Both the position numbers and the translations under genes were made by a program. A model generated the notes under the pieces. It was not told where the DNA came from, made no database searches, and worked only from the letters and a program-made list of their open reading frames with translations. From Sipunculus nudus (Eukaryota; Annelida; Sipuncula; Golfingiida; Sipunculidae), in contig CM049306.1 in the NCBI GenBank assembly GCA_026874595.1, positions 57,662,019-57,726,018 of the forward strand: 64,000 nucleotides of DNA, given 5' to 3'. Of the stretch, positions 27,301 to 42,300 are shown piece by piece. Within the stretch, counting starts at the first letter, position 1. Every line of letters begins with the position of its first letter.

Positions 27301-30300
27301 TTTGAAAATGTGTCATCTAAGAAATGTCTTGACATATAAGCAGCTATCCTGTTGTAGTCACTTGTCAAATTTTTAGTAAAACCCATGATGCCATTCAAAC
27401 TGTTTTCATCTATGTATTTATGCATGAACAAAAACTGTGGTGTTTCAATGTGTCTATTAGCATGTATGTGTATGTGCATAGGGAGCATTTTTCACACATG
27501 GGTGTGTGTGAACTCAAGGATTCGGGGTAAAATGATGTCACTCCACCATCTTGTTGAGGAACACCTAATAGATTTACTGTTCTACCATATATATCTACCA
27601 CTTCATGCATATACTGATATACATACACAAGGAAACAAAGCTTAAACTTAAAAATATGATCTATCATTGTTGCTCAGTACTAGCTGATGATTGGGAAATT
27701 GTGCAGAAGTAACATTTCTAAAATGGCTAGGTTGGTTTCTTTATAAATCTGTGAAATTACTGAAATATGTTTGAATTAGGCTCATTATTTCAATTTTATG
27801 ATTCAATGCAGAATATTATTTCAGCAGCCTTGCACACTGACAAAGGTATGACTTTTAAAGTGCAAAATTGGCCTTTTGACCCACAGCAAGCAGAATTTAT
27901 GTCACTGTAACTTAATTTAGATGCTCCAGATTTCATCAATACCAGTTTGATTACATAATCTGAACTTGCTAAGTCTTACAATTACTGTAAGCCACATGGA
28001 CAACAGGCAAGTGACTTTCAGCCATCTGAGCTTAAAATACAAACTCATGCAAGAAATGTACATAAGGCCAGCAGAAATTAAGACCTACATTGCACAAAAT
28101 AATTACATCCATTTGTCCTTTACTGCAATACCTCAGGTATTAGGAACCAACAAATCCTGATGTGGAATACCAATTTTTATTTTGTTCCCAAGAAATCAGG
28201 TAAAAAGGGCTCTTGGGCATACTTACATCACAAAATGGTATTTACTTGTACAGATTTCAAGTGCAAAGCCACATGGCACTTAGTGTTAGTTGTGCAACAT
28301 TTGTGTTCAACCCATGTTTAGAAATCTCTTTCTTATATTGTTCAGCACTGTTTCCATGGAGGTATGCCATAAAACTGGAAAAACAATTGTTGGGACTCTC
28401 ATTTGCTTGAGAGTAGTTTTAACTCACACATATAAACACACACACACTCTCTTAGTCCTGACCTGAGTCACAGAGGCCATTTTCAGTGCAATTCTCAGGG
28501 CAAAGCTTGTCAAGTTCATTCTCAGGAGGGAGCAAGGTTCCATTTACATCGTTGGTCCATAAATCTGTATCGACCAGCAGTTCGTTCCTGCACTGTTCTG
28601 ACACAGACTGGATGGCATCACTGACCCAGTCCATCACACCAGTCAGCTGTAATGATATAAATATGAGACACAGGCATCAAGCTAAATGTAAAAAATTAAA
28701 AAAGCTCATCAAAGAATAATAGCCATCCCAAATTTCAGCATAATCTATGAAGTCAATCCTGATAAATCTGGTCTTCAGAGTAAATTTTAATTAAAAAAAG
28801 TCAAACCTCCAAGATGATCAAACCAATGTTTTCTGCTTGTAGTTTGGGGAATACAGAACACATACACCTTATTTTTTTTGTTTTCAAAGAGTTTTATCAG
28901 GATCTATCAGCATAGAAAGTCTAAGCTTCCACGATCTAATGGTTATACTTTCTGCTTTGCCAAGGGTCAGACTGTAGATGTTATCTTTATACTCAAACAT
29001 ATAGGAGAGAAAATTACAGATTGTATATAAATACACATAAGGCCAAAAAAAAAGGATGGTCTCTATCAGGCACCATCTGTAACATAATTTAACACAGACC
29101 TCCCACCAAAATATTTGTTTTTAATTTCAGCAGAAATTTAAAATAAAAGTTTTGGATACTTGGTGTCAAAATTTTCAGTAGAAATTTACTAATTTTGAGC
29201 TCCAGCGAATCAGACATTTCTTTCAAGAAAATGAAATAATCAAATTTTAATAAAATTTCATTATTTAATTATGTGCTTTTACCTGTTAAGCAAAACATTT
29301 TCTGTTATTATCATGCTATTCCCTGATCACTGAATTTCTGTTGAAACTTCATAATTAAAAGGTAAACACATCCTGCACTGTTTTCTGAGAAAATATTTCT
29401 CTATCTTTTAAGAGGGCCTTGAAAATAACAAAAAAAATTAAAAAGTTTCAATACTCTGATATCCATGATGCAGGCTTCTATTTCCTTCTGGTAGTCAAAA
29501 CCAGCGAATGCTCCACATGCTGCGACTGCTGCTGAAGCCTGCACCTTCGTTCGACAGTATGTAGTGACGTATTTCTCAGTCAGATTCCCAACAGGCCAAG
29601 CTGGCACCTGACAAAATATGCCAGAAATATAGTCCATTGAATCCCTGGCAGCACATAAAATATGTATGAAAACTGTTCACTAAATCACTGGAACATCAAG
29701 GTATTTCAGGATATTGTTCACACAGAAGCAGGCATTTGATTAAATAAGGAGAAACACTAAACAAAACTCACTAAATCCCTGGCACCTGATAAAATAAGTG
29801 TGATTAAATATTGGTCATTAAAATCCCTGCAGTATAAAAAAATCAGAATGTATAATCTTCCTAGGTGATTCATTTTGTTCTTTTACTTAAATAATGCTGT
29901 TATGAATAAAGGGTAAATTCTGGAGTTTTCATTGTAAACAATAGGCTTTTGCAGTTTTGTAAGGGAAAATTATTTTCTTTACAAATTTATAATAAACTGC
30001 AAAAATTCAGACATATAGCTCATGCAAATAACTATTTAATGGTTCATTACATACCCAACATGGCATACTCACTCTTGGGTCAAAGGTCAGGTCAAACTGG
30101 AACATTTGAATGTCAATCACACGCAGTGGGTCCTCACATCCCTTTGGCACCCTAGCATTTCCCACAAGTAAACTTGTGATTTCTTTGCCTGAAAAAAATT
30201 ATTCATTATTTGAATCTTAATATGATTCATAAGTAATAACATACCTGGTAAAGAAAAAGACATTAATTAAAGCTTTAAAGCACATTCCAGGTGTTTTAAT

Positions 30301-33300
30301 GAAAGTTGTATAGCTACCTTTTTATATCACCATTTTTTTTTAAACACATGAACAAGTTTCACTTTTTTTAAGTATTTAAGGCAGAAACTCCTCACCTTGA
30401 GCAGTACTGATCATGATGATGAGTACACTTATATGAGAATACAAAATTGTGGTAAAAAGTAAAGTGAACATACAGATATTATATTTTACAACTCTGACAG
30501 AATTTCTCCAAATAGTTGCATAAGGCTGGATTCATAGAACTGTGGCCAGCAGTATTGAGTCAACACAGTCTGAGGAAGACTGTTGACATTAATGGACAAA
30601 ACTGTCACAACAATTAAATTGATAGTGGTTTTGTATGAGAACTGTTTTCTAGTAAACTTTGACAGAAGACTAGTACTTTAAAGCAAAAACATTTCACAGT
30701 CTTTAAAATTTTAATAATTAGAAGATAAATGTAAATGTGAAAGTGTTCATATTTATAAATGAAGTCATTGCCTATAGTGTAATCTGCTTGATATTACAAA
30801 TCTTTTCCATTACTTTTATATTTTTATAAAAATTTTAAAATATTTTTTATAAATTTTATATAATATAACAGATGCAATTGAATGAAAATAATTAAATAAA
30901 TTCATTAGACATAAAGAAAAAGAAAAAAGAAATATTGTAACCTTTTCTTTGTATTTTGCTGAGGGGACATCGTACAACATCATAGCCAGCCCCACATGAG
31001 TCGAGACCATCTTCTGTACAACGACAGTACATGTCGCCACCAGTTATCCCTATGCTTGTTGTGGTCTGTTCAGAACACACACCCTCAAATATCAAGTCTG
31101 CAGAGGCCACTCTGTAACATTAAACACATACATTTATGACTGAGTGATATACATACTTGGCTGACCTGTTGAGTTACACATGTAAGGCGTACAAGAAAGT
31201 CTTGAATGTTTCTGTTTGCCAATAAAGTTTCACTGGTAAATTCAGTATGAACACAATGCTACCTATTTTGTTATGAATGGTGGTTCTGTGAAAGGATGCT
31301 CTGCAAATTTTTGTGAAGGGCAGTAATCCTATGATTTAATTAGGTAAACTTAGAAGCTGTTGTCGATATACATGTGCCATAAAGTGAACTTACTGTTCTT
31401 AGGTCTGGTCTTAATTTTATTGTATATTCAACCAGAAAAGTTGATCTGTGGAAAAAATTAGGTTTGTCTCCTACAAATCATGGACTTAGCTGCATGAGAG
31501 GTTTTTGTAAACCAGAAGGAAATTTGGAAAACACCTTTTTAGTGTAATATCAGTAACAAACAGTAATGGCAGGTCATCAATATCAAACCATGACCTAGCC
31601 CTTCATGAGATGCATCAATGGTGTATGGTGACTGTGCCTCTTATTCTATTCAAGTGATTGTTGTAACATCATTTTAGCAATATTGCCTCTGTGACAATAG
31701 AGTGTAAATTGTAGTGTATATTGATTTTAGTTTAGCTCCATCATTCTTTGTCTAATATCATTAAACTGTTTCATTGTTAATATAGTACCTCCAGCTTCTG
31801 ATGAAGTCATATGGTCGCTTCTGAGACGTGATCAAGACCTGGCCCGATAACTTGGTGAAGTCATTAGACTTGTCTCCATCGTAAAGGCCGCACAATCCTG
31901 GAAGAGAAGGGACAAGTCTCCATAGGAAAATACATACTGTACTGGCCTTAAGTTTTTTTACAACAAAACAAGAACATTGCATGAGTGCACAATACACCTG
32001 TCCTATGTCTTGTGACCTTTGACCTCATAAGTTATGGATGGACTTTGCTGAGAATTTAATACAGGTGGGGAAACTCTATTGGTAAATATTTATAATGAGG
32101 CTCACAAAAATGCATAAGATTTTTGGTAAGGCATGACAGCATGGAATTGAACTTGCGAAGGTAATTCTATTAGTAAGTAGTCTTATAAAATCCAACTCTA
32201 GATGTTAAAATCTATCTTAAGAAGTTGACAGCCAGACATACATATGAACGGATTGTGTGTCATATTAAGCTCAGTTTAAGACAGGGTGCGTAAAATGTTT
32301 CCTCATAGCCAAGGTTTTATATTTCTGGAAAACAAAATTTCCAGGAAAATTACCAAATTGTACCCTGACAAAGTATTTCTAAAGAAAGTATTATGACATA
32401 TTTCCAGTTTGCCTCATGTTTATTGTTGTTGCATGTGAACAATTTGAACGTAATAAAACTGAGACAACGTTAGTAGTACCAGAAGCGGATCCAGGGGGGG
32501 TCCAGGGGGTCCGGGCCCCCCTTTTTCACCCGAAGCAACATTTTTTAAGGGGTTTTAGACGTAATTTTGCGGCCTGAACCCCCCCTTTTCCAGACGTGAT
32601 GACCTTTTTTTTAGGATAAGCCCTCCTGGGTTGGACCCCCCCTTTTCCTAAATCCTGGATCCGCCCCTGAGTACATATATTGTATAATTGTGAATATGTC
32701 TGGACAGGAGACTAATCATAACTGACTGACTGAGATGATCAAATTACCTTTTTCCTCTCTGATTTGAGGCATTTCTCTAAAATTTCAGGCTTTAAATTGA
32801 ACAGACAATAGCACCACAAGGGTGCATAACATGCCTGTCATGTCTTGTGACCTCTGACCTGATTAAATATGCATGAGTTTTACTGAGAATTCAATTCTGT
32901 TGAAAACTGTATTGGTAAATATTTATAATGGGTTTCATGAAAATCCATCAGACTTTTGCAAGTCATTATGATGCCACCAAAGTCTGGTGACCTCAGACCT
33001 TATTAAATATGCATGGATATTGCCGGGAGAGCAACATAGGCAAGTTATCATATTGGATAATATTTCTGTTGAGTTTCATTAAAACCCACTATATTTCCTG
33101 ATAAGTTATTGCGGCGAAACCATAAGTGGCTTGGTGATCTCTGACTGCATTAAATATTCATGGATTTGCCTATCATTGAATTTGGGTGATACAATCTTTT
33201 GGTAAGAAGTTATATCGAATTTGGTGAAAAACTGTTGAATCCCTGGTAAATGAGTTATCGCAGCGACAATAACAGTTTTTTAAAAGAGCCTTTCCTACTT

Positions 33301-36300
33301 TCTGCCTGTTCCCAGACTGCAGCTGATGGTTTCATGTATACACCCAAGTATCACCTGTATCATCACAGTGTGTTAACAAACCTGTCTTACCTTCTGTCTG
33401 CTCCCAGTCTGCAGCTGAGGGTTTGATGTATACAGACAGGTAGTTCTTAAAACCAGTCCTCACAGAGATGACAGTCCCTGTAGGCAAGGTCACCTGTCAA
33501 ACAAACTGGTCTTAAACAAACTGGTCTATAAGAGTGCAAACACTGATAATAAGACTTGGTTATGGCCAGTTTAATGTGGAACAAAATATATTTCAAGACA
33601 CTCAAAGATGAAATGAATTGATGACAGGGATGGGTATGGTTCACAATATTCCATTTTTTCAGGTATTGCAGTAAATTCAAAACTGATAATGATATATTTT
33701 CAAGATGTGATTCATATTTCTCTGTGCATCATTTTCCTCTACAAAAGGACAGAGGATCAAGAGTTTTTAAATTGTTATGCTTAACATAATCAAATACTGT
33801 AAAACATATACAGTATTTATAAAAAATTATTTTGATATTACATATAATAAGTTGCTATTTCTAAGTTTGTATGACAATTTTGTCAAAAAGTGCCACACAT
33901 GAAACCTTTTTTTTTAATTTTGCTTCTCTCATTAATGCTTACATGCTGGTAATATCCAATAAGAAATTAAGATATGTTAAATATTTTTATAGTATAAGGA
34001 CAGTGATCATGTATTTATTGTTACTAACACTGATTCGTTTCCCATCCTGTTCACTGTGGATGGTGGTGCCCTCTGTGAGGTCTCCATTCAAGTACATGTA
34101 CACCTTCAAGGGCTTATTTTCAGGTTTTGTATTACGCTTGGGTCCACACTGGTCAATCATGATGACATCATCTCCAGTACGCACAGCAACGGCACAGTTA
34201 CAGGTAGCTCTTGGATTATTGCATGACCTTTGGAAGTTGTGAACCTAACAACAAAACAAGGGACCCATGGGTCACATCGCTCAGCTGAATTTTGGAAAAT
34301 ATTAGTAACTGCAAAATATTTTTATTTCTTTTGGTTTTTCATGTATATTATCATTAGAAAAGCTATGAGAAAATGGCCCTGCCAAAATGAAACTCTGCAA
34401 ATGATAGAATAATGGACATGAGCTAAACCATTTAGTGATGCACCAAGGGAACAAATAGGCCTACGGTAAGTGTTAGATAAAAGTAACATTTCATAAACAA
34501 ATAATGTGTGAAGGTAATTAAGTTTTCAAAAGTTAAATATATGGCCATATGAGTTAAAAATTAATCCCACAAAGTTTGACAAATATTCCTAATTTTAATA
34601 CTAAGTTAACAGTGTTATTCACACTTAGGCCCCGCCATCTTTAAGAGATATGAATGAAATGCTACAAAGTATTTATATCTTCTTAAATCTTGTCAGTTAG
34701 CATTACATCCTAATATTTTATCACATTTGAATATTAGGATTAAATTCCTGAATTTTTTTTCTTTATAACAATCAAAATTGTCAAAGTCTCATCAAAAAGA
34801 ATTTATTTAACATTAAAATTATAAGATTCATCTTGTTTATTAGTCCTGTGTATTGAAGGGGTGGGTGGGGGGAGGGGTCTCCATTGTTACTGCTCGCTGC
34901 TGAAAACCAGAGTGTAGCTCATATTGGGTCATATTATGCATACACATATATTTTATTATTTTTAAATCACAAATATTTAAACTGAATTTAAAAGAAAATA
35001 ATGCCACAACATGGCATCTACAAGATTAATCACTGAATCACTCTTAAAAAGTTTTGCACATAGGAGTTTTCAGAACATGCTTAATTTTATTCACCAAAAT
35101 AAAATAAAAGATTCAGTAAATTTGATAAAATAAAACATCTTTTCAAATAAAGTATACACACTGTTGGTTGAATGAGGGACAAACAATATCATTGTGCTAA
35201 TTACTATCCCAGTTTTAATTTATTACTGGAATTAATAGTCAATTTCACACCTGGTGAAGTTTTTACTCTTCTGAAGTAAGGAATTACTTAACTGATGAAC
35301 ATCCACACTTTCATAGCAATACACCACTTTGTGGACACAATTAAATGTACACTTTAATCATTGTCACCCTGGTGGTACAATACAAAATCTAAAATGTAGC
35401 ATAGCCTAGAATAAGAATGAATCAAATACAGAAAATAATAACATTCATCTAGGTTATGCACCATCTGGGGGGGGGGGGGGGGGGGGAGTGCAGGGCAGAG
35501 GGGAAGCCTGCTGGTAGTGGCCAAGCTGGACCAAGGCAAGCTGCCTGGGGTGGGTTACATAATGCAAGTGAAGGCTGTACTACTAGGTGGGCTAGTAGAT
35601 GTAAACAACACTTGACATGGTGTACGTGAATAAAAGCTATTCCTTCCCATCAGTTTCTTTGAAATTTCAGATTTTAAAGGATTAAATTCTTATGTATATA
35701 TGCTGTGAAAATTAAATCAACAGTGCTTACAGGGAAAAAACGTGCCATTGCCAAAGTTGGACAAAATTTAAGGTATTGATTTTTTATTCATGCTAATAAC
35801 TTGAAAAATTTGCAAAATTCAGATCTAATTTTAGGTAAACAATTGAATCTTGATTAAAGAAAGTTATATTCCTGAAAAAAAGTCTCTAGCTTCAGCAATT
35901 CTCATGTTAGATGAGTAAATATATTGTTTGATTTTTTAAAAATTACATTGTATTTTTTCCTTAATATCTCGAAGGAACGAAGTCCTAATACCCAATTTTT
36001 GGTATGGTAGGAGATTTTGGGGACATCTAACATTATGCCAACAGCCTGGGGAGCATAGAGATGTGCACTGAATGACCTACAGTCATCAAAGTGGACTGCT
36101 TGACAATGTAAGGGAATACAACAAGAGCCTCCAAAAAAATTCAATAACTAGCCTAATTTTGCAGCTTTTATTTTCAAATTTCAGATTTTAACAGATTTAA
36201 TCCTTATGTGTACATGCTGTGAAAATTAAATCCACAGTACTTACAGGAAAAAAACGTGCCGTGGCCAAAGTTGGGCAAAATTTAAGGTACCAATTTTATA

Positions 36301-39300
36301 TTTTTGCCAATATTTAAAAAAATGTAACAGATTTTGATCTAATTTTTGGTATACAATTAAATTTTGATTAATTAAAGTTGTATTACTGAAAAAAAGTCCC
36401 TACCTTTAACATTATTGGTCTTAAGTGACCAAATATCTTTCCTGATTTTTTTACAAAGTCCATTATGTTTGGGCCCATTACTTTTTTCAATTAAATAATA
36501 CTGACTTAATTTCTGGCATGTACATAGGAACTATATAGAGAAATATTTATGGTAAATATGAAGAAAACCAGATGAGTGGTTTTGATATTAGGCAGTCCTG
36601 AAGTGTGAAAATAGATTTCTAATAAAAAATTGAGGCTTTTCCTTAATATCTCGAAGGAACGAAGTCCTATTGACCCAATTTTCGGCATGGTAGGAGATTT
36701 TGGGGACATCTAACTGTATGCCCAATTTCAGATTCGTAGGTCCAATGGTGTCCAAACATGCCAGTCTTACGGACGGACAGACAGACAGACGGACGGACGA
36801 CGGACAATGGACCACGACTATAGTCAGCTGAGCTAAAAACAATAGAATATGTGGTAAAATAGAATTTAAATGCTATTAAAGACATTCGAAGTGCCTGAAT
36901 ATAATGCTACCATAAAAGTTATGTGAATATTCACTAGATAGCTACTTTCCCTTAAAATGCAAACTTGTTTTGTGGATACCACCTCTGTTAGTTAAGTAAT
37001 AACTAAATTTTGTATGTACATCTGCAGAGTTCCGTTTCAGTTTTTGGTTGCATGATATGGCAGTAACACCCACTTCCTTAAAATAAATATCCTGTAGTCA
37101 ACTAGGCCAAGTGTCTACCTCACCTGCAGGTCATGAGTGTGTAACTCTCTCTATAGCAAGGTCATAATAATGAGGTACATCAAAAAATTGCATTTGCTTG
37201 TGAGTGATACACAGCCATTGGGCACAGCTTCCCATAGAGCCTGCTGGCACTCACTGAAAAATCTCCCTGCTCATTTGCTGAATTTTGAACTCACAATCTG
37301 CCAACTTTGAGTCTTTAATATCTGTTAACATTTTTATAAACAGATATTGGATTGGAAATGGCAAACGATTAAACTAAAGCAAAACTGAAAGTGTCAAAAA
37401 CTGGGTGGTTGATGGAACTATGAGGATAGCAATTGACCCAGGATAAAAAAATATATTGTATGAGACAGAGCTGGGGATTTTCATATTATCAAGTTGCATA
37501 TGGATATTTCATCATTTTGGGAATTTATGTGATGGTTGACCCCATTAATTTTACTACTTCCATAAAACCAGGTGTACAAGAAAGTTGCTCACCGCATATT
37601 TCAAGACCTTGTGTTGGAGGAGAACAAACCATCCCTCTAGCATGTTGTCATAACTCCTGTAATATGAAAATATATCCATCAGTTAAAAATCAGTCAAGCA
37701 AATAGGACCCGTATTTGCCCTGTTTATCAAACTTTCAGCTTAACAGATGCAGTCATTCACAATTTAAAAAAATATTGGAAACTTCTGCCAACACTTTTCT
37801 CTTCAAGGTATAAACAGTGCAATTTCTATATAACTTAAAAAAATTTTGATGGATAAATAATTATAATGTTTTAAATGATTTATCAACTAACCAATGCACA
37901 GGATGGCCCATCCAATGAAAATAGTCGACTTTGTTAAAACTATGCAACCCCCCCCCCCCCCCCACCCTGCCAACCAACCAACCAAAGTAGCCTACCCTGC
38001 ATACAGCCCCAACAGAGAATCTGAATAAAATCAAGGCTTGCATGAAATGTTGGATGAAAATGCACAGTAATTTAAATAATCATGTAAAGGCATAAAAATT
38101 CACAGGTACTCTGACACATTTTGATGAAATGTCAAACTGTATCAGTATTGTTGGATGCCCCTGAATGAACATATGGACAAAACTGGATCACCTGATGAAA
38201 GGCAACATCTAACATGTTTCGAAGCAACAAAAACAGGTGTGATTGCATCAGACTGGCGAATTGTTTTGAAAGTTTTTTATTTTTACAGTTTGGAAGCAGT
38301 TAATAAGAGACCATTCTATGAGAAATGACATTTTTCAAGAAAGAGGAAGAATACTGACTCTGATTTACATCTGAATACAAGTAATATGTATCATATCATG
38401 CAGGCAGTATAGCAAAGCATATCACATGATATTTTAATATATGATTAAAGCCCTGAAGGAGCCGAAAAAAGACTGAAGATTTCCTATTATTTACAGATCT
38501 TGTTTTAATTACTTAGATGCAGCAATATTTACTTACCTGCCATCAAAAGTCCTGTGATGAGGATCTCCATAAGACTTACACAAGGACTTGGTGTCCAGAT
38601 CCTCAACCACCACCTGAAACACAGAAAACCCCGAGGTATTGTAATAAATGAATCAGAGTGAATAGTCGTGGTGGCAGTGCCATCTGCTGGCCAAATACAC
38701 CACAATTAGAACTTGCTTAGAACTAGTCACAAGTAGGATAGCTTGTGGTTACAGGTACCATATATTGAGTAAACATAGTGGAAAATGCACTGAGAACAAG
38801 TACATTGAGTAAAGATTTTTTTTTTTACTGTTGTTTAATATCACATCAAAATCCTACTATAATTGGAGGATTTGGGCATAGTCCCAAAAAAGTGCTGTTT
38901 CTCTCTAAACTTTGCCAATACAAGTCCCTTTGCCACCAAACTGTTTATGCAGATAAATTCTTGCCTGGTTGCTGTCTTTTGAGTAGTTTTGTGTAGTATT
39001 CCCATACCCTAATCAATCCAGAAAAGGTTTTTTTCTCCCAGTTTTTCAAAACCGCTCATGGGGGATGCTAGTTTGTGGACACACTGAAACCAGGATGGCA
39101 CAGTTGTCGTTTAACAAGGGACCCATGGGTCACAGCACTCAGCTGATCATGATTGGACTATAAATGTTTCTCCACTGTGATACTATATCGAATCAATAAA
39201 GCTTATGAATATCATGGACATGTTGGGCTATTATAAAGGAATGTAATGTAATATGTGAGTAAATGATAAATGAAATTACCTGACTGATGGATTAATAGAG

Positions 39301-42300
39301 TCAAATATAGTGGTTTATTTTTTATTTATTTAGGAGGGGTTGAAAATTGTGATATATTTGAGCAAATATGTATGCAATGACAGCAGTAATAAGCAGTAGT
39401 AGAATGATGATAAGGCTATTTGTTGAAGGATCTAAAGTGTATGGTAGTCTGCAAGCTTTCAATTTGACAGATATGATGTTCTGATTAACTATGCTGATGA
39501 AGTGATTTATGAATTTGTGACTGTATGACACAATATCTCTTTAGTCTTGACAAAGTACATTATTGTGATGCCCACTATGTCTACATATTACACAATATTG
39601 ACTTAATTTCTGGCATGTACATAGGTACCTATGGACGAATAGTTATACAAAATATTAAAATATGAATATATCTAATTCATCTTGTTCTTGCTTACTGAGG
39701 CTGACTTTGGGATGGGGTTCGGAGAAGGGAAAAGTGAGGGCAGCACAAAGGTGGATGTAGAAATATTCTATTGTAATGTTTTTCATTTATATAAGAATAT
39801 GAGAAGCTAAGAGGAAAGGGGCCCTCCTACTTGGTTATAGTAAAGTTCTAAATATATGATTGCAAACTAATACTCTGACTAGACTGTCATGAAGAAAAAC
39901 AGTAAAAGTTTTGAGATACTGTGATGCATATGAAAATTTACAGATGGACAGGCAAGTGGACAGAATGGACTAATACCTTTATTTCACTTTCAAGGGAATA
40001 ATGCATTTAAGTTTATATATAATCCTATTTTTTTTAAGCATATCCACTTTTTCCATTAAGAAGTTTTTATCTGAATCATTTTTTTATTTACAGGTTTTAT
40101 AAATTTTTAATAAAAAAACCTGAAAATATAAGTAAAAATAATAGAATTGTTGCAAAAGTTGCAATCATTATATATACAGAGTAAAAAACTGAAACTATAA
40201 GTTAAAATATTAGAACTGTTGCAAAAGTTGCAATCAACATATATCCAGAGTGTAGCTCATATTGGGTCATATTATGCATACACATATATTTTATTATTTT
40301 TAAATCATAAATGTTTAAACTGAATTTAAAAGAAAATAATGCCACAACATGGCATCTACAAGAATATTCCTTGAATCACTATTAAAAAGTTTTGCACATT
40401 GGAGTTTTCAGTACATGCTAAATTTTTTATTCACCAAAATAAAATATTAATTTATTACTGGAATTAATAGTCAATTTCTCACCTGGTGAAGTTTTTACTC
40501 TTCTGAAGTAAGGAATTACTTATCTCATGAACATCCACACTTTCATAGCAATACACCACTTTGTGGACACAATTAAATGTACACTTTAATCATTGTAACC
40601 CTGGTGGTACAATACAAAATCTAAAATGTAGCATGTCCAAGAATAAAATAAAATACAGAAAATTATAACATTCATCTAGTTTATGATGAACTGGGGGGGG
40701 GGGTGAATTTCAGATTCAGATAGGTCCAAAGGTGTCGCAACGTGCCAGTCTTACAGACGGACATCCGGACATATGGACGGATGGACAGACAGACAGACAG
40801 ATGACGGACAATGGACCACGATTATAGCTCAGATGACTTATAGTCAGCTGAGCTAAAAATGGGTACATGGGTATACTGCTATTTCATATAAAAGCTTTCT
40901 GATTCTGAAAAAGGATGTACTGTAGAATTTCTGCACATATTCCCTCTTCCATGCCTCTCTCCCTGTAAAGCTCATTGCCCTGAGATGAGTAACTTTCGAG
41001 GCAACAAGAAACTTTAATTTTTTCTAATAAAGATCAATGCTTATTTGTTTTCATTAAAACCTCAACTGCTTAAATAAATTTAACATCTGGCACTTTAAGT
41101 GTCTCACCTGCACTGTTGCCATCCTTCTTCTTTCAACAAACACAGTACCAGCAAAGATACTCATATAAACATGGACATCGCGGGTCTGGTCTTTGTCACG
41201 GACCCCATCCATGCTGGCCTTCACTGGGATCTGTAGAGGTCTGTTCCAGTTTTCTTCTGTCACTGTATGTCTGCAGGCCCCTCCCACAATCACAGTCTGT
41301 GGAAGTTTGTCAGTGCTACCGTAGCAGCTGAGGTCCTTTTTTCCGGTGGTGATCTTGGCTTCTACATGCACGAAGCAGGCATCCTGGGATGCTGAGCTAC
41401 AGAAGTAGCGAGGAGGGAGGTTGGATGATACTTTGATATGTACCGCAGCACCACCCTCCTTCACCTTTAGTGGACCCTTGGTGATGACCTGATAAGAAAT
41501 AAGGGATCCATGGGTCATGACACTCAGCTGAACTGACATAAGATACACATCTCAGGACAACTTCATTTAAAGTTAATATCCAGCCTGACAAATATATTAC
41601 TGATACTGCTTCTGACATTGACAAAAGTTTCTCTGTCCCTCACCTAGGATATTTGTTGATGCAGAACACATAAACAATTACACACCTTTTCTCCCTGATT
41701 TTTTTTTCTCAATGATGCATTAAAAAATGATGCCTACAAATATGGGGTCATTCTTCTGGAAATAAATCTGAATGGTGAACAGCCTTAATGAGGACTTTCA
41801 AATTATTTTCCTATTGATACAATAATTCAGGATTTCACCAATTTAAAGGGAATATTTTGCAAAGTTATATGTTGGGCAGTGTAGAAGGTAAAATTCTTTC
41901 CTCTATTTAAACACTATATTAAAATTTCATTCACATTAAAATTATATCAAATTATGGCAAATCCACTGACATGACTGAAACTGGAAATCTGTACCTTTAT
42001 TTCAGGAGTGGGCGTTTCACTGAGGGCAGAGCACTGGAATCTCCCACAGGTGGCGTTGTAGCAGGTGCTGATCTTACATTGTAGCTGCAAAGACACAGAC
42101 CCTTCATTCAATCTGTATCACAGAGACAGGTAAACAAGATACATTAACTGACCTCACAGCTGTCATTATGGTGTGCTGTTCATAATCATTTCATGTAGAA
42201 TACTGAAATGTGAAAGGCTTTTTACATGTAAAAGGACTTTTAAATAATAACTTACAGGAAAAAAACACAACTGATAAAGTTAATCATCCAGATGAATTTA

